DNA of 64,000 nucleotides, taken from positions 186,001-250,000 of the forward strand of contig JADGNA010000006.1 of NCBI GenBank assembly GCA_015234465.1, written 5' to 3'. The translations under genes were made by a program, and so were the position numbers. The notes below the pieces were generated by a model that saw only the letters and a list, made by a program, of their open reading frames with translations, was not told the DNA's origin and made no database searches. Origin of the DNA: Salinibacterium sp. (GTDB taxonomy: Bacteria; Actinomycetota; Actinomycetes; Actinomycetales; Microbacteriaceae). Below, piece after piece: positions 26,695-33,807 of the stretch (position 1 is the stretch's first letter; the number at the start of each line of letters is the position of its first letter).

Positions 26695-27237
26695 TTAGTT
26701 GCAGGTGAACTGCATGGTGCCCGTGCCGAGGGCCGTGTTCGACCCGCTCCAGGCCTGTCCGGTGATGACATAACCCTCACCGTCCTCGACGAGTGAGAAC
26801 TCACCACCGAGGCTGCTGCCAATCGAGAGGAAGTCGTCGCTGGACTGGAACGGCCCGTCCGCACCGATGTCGATGCGGAACTCGCCATCCTCAAACGTCA
26901 CCGCGTCACCGTCCAGATGGCTGGGGACGTCAGAACCGACCTCAGAACCCAGACCCGAGATGATTGCCTCCCCGCTGTCGTAGACGGAACAGCTGCGCAG
27001 GTCGAACTCGAACGAGCGGCCGTCGATCGTGACCGTCGCCACGCCACGCGAGTCCGTCGCCGCTCCCTCCGACGTAGGCGTCTCGGCCTTCTCGCCTCCA
27101 CTCCCTCCATCGGACGAGCCGGAGGCGGTGTCGGGCTGTGGCGCAGAAGGTTCGCTTGCGCATCCGCCCAACATCAGAGCGAGGGCGACACCCCCAACTG
27201 CAGCAATAAGACCCACCGTGCGTCGTTCTGTACGCAT
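26695..27237 (-). CDS. Putative lipoprotein (180 aa)
   Basis: Exported lipoprotein. The signal peptide begins MRTERRTVGLIAAVGGVALA and ends in the lipobox LGGC. A low-complexity Ser/Gly/Glu linker follows, then a beta-rich domain (GVATVTIDGRSFEFDLRSC) with a second Cys at the C-terminus (MQFTCN) that may pair with it. The domain resembles mycobacterial 19-kDa-type (LpqH) lipoproteins: compare the VTIDG start and the C-terminal Cys. The ATG at 27237 is chosen since the frame above it lacks a signal peptide. It is upstream of the other lipoprotein gene, same strand. Confidence 0.82.
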   Translation of the reverse strand: MRTERRTVGLIAAVGGVALALMLGGCASEPSAPQPDTASGSSDGGSGGEKAETPTSEGAATDSRGVATVTIDGRSFEFDLRSCSVYDSGEAIISGLGSEVGSDVPSHLDGDAVTFEDGEFRIDIGADGPFQSSDDFLSIGSSLGGEFSLVEDGEGYVITGQAWSGSNTALGTGTMQFTCN

Positions 27238-27604
27238 CCCGATTCCCCTCGTTCGTTCCTCGCAAAGACCGCCAGCAAGGCCACCTCGGCACATTGGCCC
27301 CGACCGTAGCCGGTATCTCACGACGCAAACACGAACGGTATAGAAAAGAGATAATCCTCAGTTTCTCGCGGCGCGAACCCGTTCTTGGCGGATGGTGTCG
27401 GGTCGCTCCAGCGGGTCCGCCGCCGTGTAAAATGTGCAGTCCGGCAGGTGTTCAGGCATGCACACTTGAGAACCTGCCTCTTGTCTTTCCGAGCCGCCGT
27501 CATACTGGCCCGCTCATCACCGTTCCGGGATCGCAGATAGACCCTTAGCCAATCCGGGACGATTCGGATTTCGAGCGCTCACGGGACGCTGGCGGGGGGT
27601 AGAA
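27238..27604. other. Intergenic region between lipoprotein and RsbQ-like genes
   Basis: No convincing gene. It is the divergent control region of the lipoprotein pair (minus) and the RsbQ-like operon (plus). An imperfect hairpin (GGCAGGT at 27443 pairing with ACCTGCC ending 27478) stands about 130 nt before the RsbQ-like start. TGTAAAAT at 27426-27433 resembles a -10 element. Also present is AATCCG...CGGATT just before the gene. None of these is proven. Confidence 0.4.
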
Positions 27605-28468
27605 ATGTGTGCGACTATGACGCTCATGCCAGCAAAGGGCACCCAACCGCTCCTCCCGGAGCAAGTTATGGCGCGGAATAATGTCACCGTCCTGGGCCCG
27701 AAGGATGCCCCGGCTCTCGTGCTTGCCCACGGATTTGGATGCGACCAGGGTCTGTACGGGCGGATTCTGCCGTTCTTCGTCGACAAGTTTCGAGTCATCC
27801 TGTTCGATCATGTCGGGTCGGGTGGGTCAGACCAGAATGCATACGACCCAGTCGAGTACGGATCGTTGGACCGTTACGCCAGCGACATCCTTGAGCTCTG
27901 CGACGCGCTGGATCTGCGTGACGTCACAATCGTTGGACACAGCATCGCAGCGATGATGGTCATCGCTGCTGCGGTGAGACGACCCGAGCTGTTCAAGCGT
28001 CTTGTTCTCCTTGCCCCATCCGCGTCCTATATCGATGACGCCGCTACCGGGTACGTCGGCGGACTGTCCGAGGACGACGTTCAAGACCTCTTAGTGTCCC
28101 TCGATGACAATCACCTCGCATGGGCGGCCACGATTGCCCCCGTGGTGATGGGGAATGCCGAGGCACCGGAACTCTCCGACGAACTGGAGCAAAGCTTCTG
28201 TCAGGTCGATCCTCGCGTGATGCGGACCTTCGCGCGCGTGACGTTCCTCTCCGACGTTCGCGATCTCCTGCCCGACGTCACCGTGCCGAGCCTGATTCTT
28301 CAGTGCTCCAATGACGCCCTTGCCCCATTGGCCGTCGGCGAGTATCTCCATGCACACCTGTCAGACAGCGAACTCGTCCTGCTCGGTGCAAGCGGTCACG
28401 TTCCGCAGGTCAGTGCCCCCACTGAGACGGGTGAGGCGATCCTCCGCTACATCACTGCACCGTCATGA
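27605..28468 (+). CDS. RsbQ-like alpha/beta hydrolase (signal sensor)
   Basis: The 287-residue hydrolase is closely similar in layout to B. subtilis RsbQ, which feeds an energy-stress signal to the PAS domain of RsbP, and to the plant KAI2/D14 receptors. Shared phrases are ARNNVTVLG, AHGFGCDQ, FDHVGSGGSD, LDRYASDILELCDALDL and VPSLILQCSNDALAP. The triad is complete: Ser113 in VGHSIAA, Asp237 and His265, with the same spacing as RsbQ Ser96/Asp219/His247. The ATG at 27605 has GGGGGGTAG upstream; MARNNV (27668) would give a RsbQ-like N-terminus. The stop overlaps the next gene by 4 nt. Confidence 0.9.
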   Translation: MCATMTLMPAKGTQPLLPEQVMARNNVTVLGPKDAPALVLAHGFGCDQGLYGRILPFFVDKFRVILFDHVGSGGSDQNAYDPVEYGSLDRYASDILELCDALDLRDVTIVGHSIAAMMVIAAAVRRPELFKRLVLLAPSASYIDDAATGYVGGLSEDDVQDLLVSLDDNHLAWAATIAPVVMGNAEAPELSDELEQSFCQVDPRVMRTFARVTFLSDVRDLLPDVTVPSLILQCSNDALAPLAVGEYLHAHLSDSELVLLGASGHVPQVSAPTETGEAILRYITAPS

Positions 28469-30225
28469 CTACGGATGCGACGGCAGCGTCGACGGTCGCG
28501 CTCGATTTTGAGATGCTATTCAGGGCCGCACCGGCCGGGGCTGTCATCACTGGCGCCGACCACACCGTCCTGGACGTCAACGAGGCGTTCACCACGTGGA
28601 CGGGTCTTGACCGTGTTGAGCTGCTTGGGTCCTCGTTCCTGCGACTCCTGTCCGTCGGTGATCGCATCCTGTTCACCACACGAACCCAGCCGCTGCTCGA
28701 GCTCAACGGGCGCGTCCCGGAAAGTGCTGTCACGATCCTCGGCAAGAACCGAGTCGCCCTCCCTGCAACGCTCGTAGCCTCATTCGCCGGGAGCGACGCC
28801 GGAGTGACGGTGTTCATCACGGTGCCACGGCGCGAGCGCTCGTTTGAGGAGGCGCAGCTCATCTCCGCGGTGCATCGTGCCGAGGAGTCCGATGCTCGGC
28901 GTCGGCAGGCAGAAGACGACCTTAAACGGCAAGCGAACCTCGATAGCCTCACGGGTCTCATGAACGGTGCAGGACTCACCGCGGCCCTCACGAGGGCGGT
29001 CACCGATTCTTCATCCGGATCGGAGGTGGCCGCCTATTGGATCGCACTCGATCAATTCAGGATCATCAACGAGAGCCTCGGCCGAGCCGCTGGCGACGAC
29101 ATCCTCAGGACGATTGCCGAACGCCTTCGCCAGCAACACGACGGCGATGCGCTCGTGGCGCGGGTCGGCGGCGACGAGTTCGTCGTCACCACCCCTGGGG
29201 GCGACCTCGAGAAGTTCGCCCAAGATCTCCTCAGTCTCATCGCGAAACCGCTCACAGTCGAGGGTTTGGACATCGTTATCTCGGCCAGCATCGGGGTCGC
29301 AACGCAGAACCTCGGGGCAGCCCCCAGTGCTGCCGCTGACATTCGCCCTGTCGCCGAGTCACTGTTGCGGAACGCCGGAGCGGGGGCATTGGAAGCGAAG
29401 GCGGCCGGACGGAACCGATGGAAGCGCTCCACCGCCACCCCGGATGATTCGGCCATCAACGAGATCCAGTTACTCGGAGACCTCCGAGTGGCGCTCGCGG
29501 ACGAGCAACTCCGTCTCGAGTATCAGCCCCAGCTTGACCTCCATACCGGCAGAGTTCACGGCGTTGAAGCCCTCGTGCGGTGGGAGCACCCCGGCCGCGG
29601 GCTCATCGGTCCCGCTGGATTCATCGATGTTGCGGAGAAGACCGGACTCATCAGCCAACTTGGCACCTGGGTCTGCCGCACCGCCATCGCGAAGGCCATC
29701 GAACTCAACAGTGTCCCTGGCGCCGAGCCAATCCAAATGTCGGTCAATATCTCAGCTCGTCAGCTCAGCGACGCCGATTTTGCCAACACCATCGAGGAGC
29801 TTCTGCAAAGCACCGGTTTCGACCCGGCACGACTCACCGTCGAGATCACCGAGACGGGGGTCATCACGGATGCCCCGCACGCCCACGAGAATTTGGAGCG
29901 CCTTCACCAGCTGGGCATCCGTCTCTCTGTGGACGACTTCGGCACCGGGCACGCCGGTTTCTCGTATCTCTCCGACTTTCCGATCGATGAGATCAAAATT
30001 GACCGTTCCTTCGTCAGCAAACTCGGCGTCTCCCCGGAAGCGACTGCGATCATCACGAGCTGCATCGAACTCGCCCACGCACTCGATGTCACCGTCGTCG
30101 CTGAGGGCGTCGAAACCCGTGAGCAACTCGCGGGTCTCACCGAACTCGGCTGCGACATTGCCCAGGGGTTCCACTACTCACGACCACTCAAAGCCGAAGC
30201 ACTTGGCGGCTTCCTCAGCGTGTAA
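28465..30225 (+). CDS. PAS-GGDEF-EAL cyclic-di-GMP signalling protein
   Basis: The 586-residue soluble protein has an N-terminal PAS domain (residues ~12-125: LFRAAPAGAVITGADHTVLD) and a short coiled-coil linker (RRQAEDDLKRQANLDSLTGL). The GGDEF domain has intact GGDEF at 235-239 but Glu in place of the second Asp in the INES segment and no RxxD inhibitory site. The EAL domain is apparently complete (EAL at 368-370; SVNISARQL, EITETG, DDFGTGHAGFSYL, IDRSF, VVAEGVET). It can therefore probably degrade c-di-GMP; cyclase activity is less sure. The start overlaps the RsbQ-like gene stop (ATGA), showing tight coupling. Confidence 0.93.
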   Translation: MTTDATAASTVALDFEMLFRAAPAGAVITGADHTVLDVNEAFTTWTGLDRVELLGSSFLRLLSVGDRILFTTRTQPLLELNGRVPESAVTILGKNRVALPATLVASFAGSDAGVTVFITVPRRERSFEEAQLISAVHRAEESDARRRQAEDDLKRQANLDSLTGLMNGAGLTAALTRAVTDSSSGSEVAAYWIALDQFRIINESLGRAAGDDILRTIAERLRQQHDGDALVARVGGDEFVVTTPGGDLEKFAQDLLSLIAKPLTVEGLDIVISASIGVATQNLGAAPSAAADIRPVAESLLRNAGAGALEAKAAGRNRWKRSTATPDDSAINEIQLLGDLRVALADEQLRLEYQPQLDLHTGRVHGVEALVRWEHPGRGLIGPAGFIDVAEKTGLISQLGTWVCRTAIAKAIELNSVPGAEPIQMSVNISARQLSDADFANTIEELLQSTGFDPARLTVEITETGVITDAPHAHENLERLHQLGIRLSVDDFGTGHAGFSYLSDFPIDEIKIDRSFVSKLGVSPEATAIITSCIELAHALDVTVVAEGVETREQLAGLTELGCDIAQGFHYSRPLKAEALGGFLSV

Positions 30226-30278
30226 GTCGCTGCTCGTTCCGGACCTCGATACCACCGGGGCCGGTCTCCCTCAGTCGC

Positions 30279-31322
30279 TCACGCGTGCGGTACGACGACT
30301 GCACGGCCCGAGAGCTTGCCGTCGTGGAGGTCGTGGTAAGCCTGCAGCGCGTCATCCATTGAGTAACGGGTGACACTCGGGGTGATCTGGCCGGCGCGGT
30401 AGAGGGCAGCCACCTCGTGCAGTTCTTCGATGGTGCCCCAGTAGGTGTTGGTGAGTTCTGCCTCGTAGGGGTTCGAGTAGAAGTCCCACTGGGTGGGCGA
30501 CCCGGCGACCCCAATGACGGTGATGCGCCCCTGGCGTCGCACGACCTTCTGCGCGAGCCCGATCGTCTGGGTCACCCCGACGAAGTCGAAGACCGCGTCG
30601 ACACCTTGCCCGCCGGTGAGCTCACGGATACGCTCCACTTGGTCGTCGCCGCCCGGCACGGTCACCGCGCCTGCCTTCTCTGCCTCAGCCATCGCCTCCG
30701 GCTTCATGTCGGTCGCAATGACGGTCGCCCCGGTGAGCACGCGCAGGAGCTGGACCCCCAGCTGGCCGAGCCCGCCGAGCCCGATCACGAGGGCGGTCTT
30801 TCCACCGCCGGCAAGCTTCGGCAGCGACAATTTGATGGCGTGGTACGGGGTCAGGGCGGCATCGGCGAGCGGCGCGGCATCCACCGGGTCGGCATCGCCG
30901 AGTGGGACGAGGTTCCGCGCGGGCACCGTCATGTATTCGGCCATGCCGCCGTCGCGTCCCAGCCCGGTCGCGAGGTAGGGCTGGGTCTCTGCGTTGTAAC
31001 AGTAGGTGTCCTGGCCGCGAGAGCAGGCGGGGCAGCGGCCACAGCCGATGGGGCCGTAGACCAGGTAGGCCTCCCCCTTCTCGAAGCCGGTCACACCTTC
31101 GCCAACCTCCTTGACCCAGCCGGAGTTCTCGTGGCCCAGCGTGTAGCTGGGGGCCAGCTGCTCCCCCATGCTCTCGTCGAACTGCTCGAAGATCGCGACG
31201 TCGGAGTGGCAGGCACCCGCGCCGGCAATCTTCAGCAGCACCTCGCCGGGGGCGGGCGTCGGGCGTTCAACTTCCTCGAGCGTGGGGAAGGTCTTCCACT
31301 GCGTGAAGCGCACGGCTTTCAT
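30279..31322 (-). CDS. NAD(P)-dependent zinc alcohol dehydrogenase
   Basis: The 347-residue medium-chain dehydrogenase has its catalytic zinc site in ACHSDVAIF and LGHENSGWV. The structural zinc lobe is CGRCPACSRGQDTYC, and the cofactor motif is VIGLGGLGQLGVQLL. The sequence resembles actinobacterial broad-range alcohol dehydrogenases (AdhA/AdhP group). The start ATG at 31322 has AGGAGGACCAG just upstream. It is transcribed alone and converges with the c-di-GMP operon. It appears to be the last core-type gene before the accessory part of the window. Confidence 0.93.
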   Translation of the reverse strand: MKAVRFTQWKTFPTLEEVERPTPAPGEVLLKIAGAGACHSDVAIFEQFDESMGEQLAPSYTLGHENSGWVKEVGEGVTGFEKGEAYLVYGPIGCGRCPACSRGQDTYCYNAETQPYLATGLGRDGGMAEYMTVPARNLVPLGDADPVDAAPLADAALTPYHAIKLSLPKLAGGGKTALVIGLGGLGQLGVQLLRVLTGATVIATDMKPEAMAEAEKAGAVTVPGGDDQVERIRELTGGQGVDAVFDFVGVTQTIGLAQKVVRRQGRITVIGVAGSPTQWDFYSNPYEAELTNTYWGTIEELHEVAALYRAGQITPSVTRYSMDDALQAYHDLHDGKLSGRAVVVPHA

Positions 31323-31845
31323 CTGGTCCTCCTACCGGCAACGCCGCGGCACGTTCACGGCACCGAGAGACGACGCTGCACTCTTAGCGGATACTAACCA
31401 CGCTGCATCCACGTTGACAGGGTCAGCGCGCAACAATGCGACTGCCCAACAGACGCCCAGCGTTCTCGATGCAATACAAGACGTCAACGATGACGAGACT
31501 CACCAGCCCAACGTCACCGTCAACAACCCGAACTCACAAAAAAAGTCCTGAGCCGCGACTCGTCTGTCAACGATGTCGCGACTCAGGACATTGGTGGGCT
31601 GTTCCAAGAACCTCTACAGGCCCGGAAACACGGGCACCCCTTCTGCGCAGGAAGTACGTTTTCCTCCACGCCCCTCCAGATTTTCCTCTTTTTCCGTCCA
31701 AGCGGCGTAGTCTCACGTGAGCGAATCGTCCCCTGGGGTTCTCGACGCGGCTGTCGCTATCGTCTCACCCAGGGAGAACCGGCCGGCGCTCTCCGGTCGG
31801 CGGCCGGCGCTGGGCCAGCCGGCGGGCGTTCGGCATGATTGAGAC
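31323..31845. other. Gene-poor segment at the core/accessory border
   Basis: No supported protein gene over about 520 nt. It contains the promoter side of the alcohol dehydrogenase gene, an orphan minus-strand terminator (31538-31589), a possible 28-codon minus-strand frame ending inside that hairpin (GTG at 31669), and a very GC-rich part near 31780-31830 with repeated CCGGCCGGCG-like words. It then leads to the HEPN-like gene at 31846. Confidence 0.5.
31538..31589 (-). terminator. Orphan intrinsic terminator (minus strand)
   Basis: 15-bp stem with one mismatch (GTCCTGAGCCGCGAC at 31545-31559 against 31575-31589), a 15-nt loop, and seven A on the plus strand at 31538-31544, which become a T-run when read on the minus strand. 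No known minus-strand gene ends here, so it may serve an unannotated small RNA or peptide, or be an insertion-sequence end remnant. Confidence 0.65.
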
Positions 31846-32448
31846 ATGACGAATGAGCCCTGGCTGCCGATCCCCGATCACGTTGCAGCGCTACTTGGTC
31901 GGGTGACGTTCTATGCCTCGTGGCTCGACGATGTGCTGGGGGATGCCGTGGTGCTGGGAAATCCGGGCGCAACCGACGTGCCGGGATCTACCCCGGGTTG
32001 GGCAGACAGCGGCCAACGACTCGTTTCGGCTGTCAGGGGGATTCAGATTCCCGCACGCTATACGTTCGTCGACCGGATTGCGGATGAACTCGCGAGCCTC
32101 AACGCCACCCGCAATCTGCTCATCCATGGCGTTTGGCTCTGGAAAGACGATCGAGTGATGGTGATGAAGCGGTCGCTCGACAAAACCGCCAGATTGCACG
32201 AATACCTAACCTTCACCTACGAAGAAATCGTCGCCGTCATTGACCGCTACCAGCGACTCGGCAAGATGGCGGATCGACTCGTGAAGGCCTTAACGGAGAA
32301 CAACCCGACGCACGACGCGCGCGAGGAAGTGCATACGCCGCGCTGCCCCACGGACGCAACTCCGATGGACGTGGTCGTGCAGGACGACGACGTGATCAGG
32401 TGGAGATGCTCGGCGTGCGGATTCGAGAGGGCGACCATCCCCTCGTGA
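31846..32448 (+). CDS. HEPN-like protein with C-terminal zinc ribbon (200 aa)
   Basis: Unnamed protein. Its helical N-terminal 150 residues contain NATRNLLIHGVWLW, and RNLLIH fits the R-x4-6-H motif of HEPN ribonuclease-like domains. The last 40 residues (RCPTDATPM, then WRCSACGFERA) form one zinc ribbon. HEPN proteins often serve in toxin-antitoxin or phage-defence systems, but no antitoxin partner is adjacent and the motif alone is weak evidence. It is the first gene of the accessory part and is transcribed alone. Confidence 0.7.
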   Translation: MTNEPWLPIPDHVAALLGRVTFYASWLDDVLGDAVVLGNPGATDVPGSTPGWADSGQRLVSAVRGIQIPARYTFVDRIADELASLNATRNLLIHGVWLWKDDRVMVMKRSLDKTARLHEYLTFTYEEIVAVIDRYQRLGKMADRLVKALTENNPTHDAREEVHTPRCPTDATPMDVVVQDDDVIRWRCSACGFERATIPS

Positions 32449-32720
32449 TGTAGTCGTCTTCGGTCTCGACGCTGAGCAGCGCCGCTGCCGCACGTTCCAT
32501 GTCCTTTCTGCGCGGCCTCCGCTGGGAGGAAGGGGTCGATACGACGGTCCGCGAAAGGCTCGTCTGCCTCCATGTGCCTGCTCGGGAAGGCCACGCAGCT
32601 CGGCCATGGCGTCCTCGGGACGGTGAAGCGCATCAGACCACTCGTCTCGCATCAGGTCGATCCATGCTCGGTGGCGGTGTAGAAGTGGTGCAGGTAGCTG
32701 CTGCTCCAGAATCGCGCGAC
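32440..32720 (-). pseudogene. Frameshifted remnant of an unknown gene
   Basis: On the minus strand, three different frames in succession read like one protein: WIDLMRDEWSDALHRPEDAM (frame A), then MEADEPFADRRIDPFLP (frame B), then DMERAAAALLSVETEDDYIT (frame C). Each stretch has protein-like composition with charged helices, and none has its own start and stop. I read this as a gene broken by two small frameshifts. Family unknown. It fills most of the gap before the HNH gene. Confidence 0.35.
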
Positions 32721-32820
32721 AGAAAGGGCGAGGCTAGGCCTGAACGAAGTCCGAAGCGGAAGCAAGGCTGCCGATCGAAGAAACCGACCTATGGCTTTTC
32801 CTCCCCGCTATGCTCCGAAG

Positions 32821-33606
32821 ATGAGTGACGCCAGACCGGCTATTCCCGCGGCAATCAAACGGGAGGTACGTCGGAGGTGCCACTTCGGGTGTGTCATGTG
32901 CGGTGCCCCGGTTATCGACTACGACCACATGGTGGAGTACGCGGTCGCCGGTAGTCACGACGCCGACAACATCACCCTCTTGTGCACCCAGCACCACGCG
33001 GAGAAAACCCGGAAGCGACTGCCTCTTGAGAAGGTTCTTGCGGCAGATGCGGCTCCCTACAACGCTGGCCGTCATGTGACGGGCGGACACCTGTTGGAGA
33101 GCTTCGTCGGATCCAACTACGCGTTCAACGTTGGAACGAATCTGTTCATGGCTGATCTGGGCGAAGGACGAAGCCAGGGAATCGCTCTGAACGTGGACGG
33201 CGGCAACGTGTTCAGCGCGAGCATCGTGGACGGTGAGTTGCTCATCCGAGCGTTTCTCCGCGACGCTTGTAACCGCCCGCTTCTCAGGATTCACGACAAC
33301 GAGTTGGTGCACACCACCGCGGGCTGGGACGTGGTCTGGGAAGCCAACCGCCTGAAGATGTGGACTGGCGATCGGGTCGTAGGTTTCGAGATATCCTTCG
33401 AGCGCGAAGGGCTCGACATCATTAGAGGAGAGTGGTGGGCCAATGGCCTCAAGTTCGCAGTAGTCGACGGTGCATTCATCGGAATGAAAAACACAACCTT
33501 CATCGACTGTCAGGTGTACAACGGCGGCTTCTATGCGGGCGACCCGCAACTCATGAGGATCAAACCCGCTTTGAACTTCGGAGATGCGCCCCGGTATATC
33601 TGTTAG
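32821..33606 (+). CDS. HNH endonuclease-domain protein
   Basis: The N-terminal ~80 residues form an HNH nuclease domain. Two Cys pairs bind the structural metal (CHFGCVMCGAPVIDYDHMVE and LLCTQHHAEKT), and the active-site His-Asn-His set is DYDHMVEYAVAGSHDADNI. The ~180-residue C-terminal part (beta-rich, ending with a hydrophobic repeat NTTFIDCQVYNGGFYAG) is unrecognised and looks like a beta-helix with NNTTF..C-type turns. The start MSDARPAIPAAIKRE at 32821 is natural. Possibly a defence or mobile-element nuclease. Confidence 0.8.
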   Translation: MSDARPAIPAAIKREVRRRCHFGCVMCGAPVIDYDHMVEYAVAGSHDADNITLLCTQHHAEKTRKRLPLEKVLAADAAPYNAGRHVTGGHLLESFVGSNYAFNVGTNLFMADLGEGRSQGIALNVDGGNVFSASIVDGELLIRAFLRDACNRPLLRIHDNELVHTTAGWDVVWEANRLKMWTGDRVVGFEISFEREGLDIIRGEWWANGLKFAVVDGAFIGMKNTTFIDCQVYNGGFYAGDPQLMRIKPALNFGDAPRYIC

Positions 33607-33807
33607 AACCGACACCACAGACTCGCCGATACCGCCAAGACCACTCTAGAACTACCGACCCCGCCTGCTAGCGGAGCGCCGATGCTTCACTGCTTAATTG
33701 CAAGCCCCAAGCGCCAACGTGAGCCCGGCTATGACTCCCCTGGTGCCCCGATGAACACCTGGCGCAACAGCCCTAGCACGGTGACCGCCAGATAACCGGG
33801 TATGGGC

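Noticed and set aside
28967..30373. 468-codon frame in another phase over the GGDEF-EAL region
   Set aside because: Ser/Arg/Pro-rich shadow; GGDEF and EAL motifs lie in the other frame.
30417..31397. 326-codon plus-strand frame opposite the alcohol dehydrogenase
   Set aside because: Shadow; zinc-binding motifs are on the minus strand.
31846..32448. Pairing the HEPN-like gene with the HNH gene as one defence operon
   Set aside because: More than 370 nt separate them, with a broken gene on the other strand in between; no sign of co-transcription.
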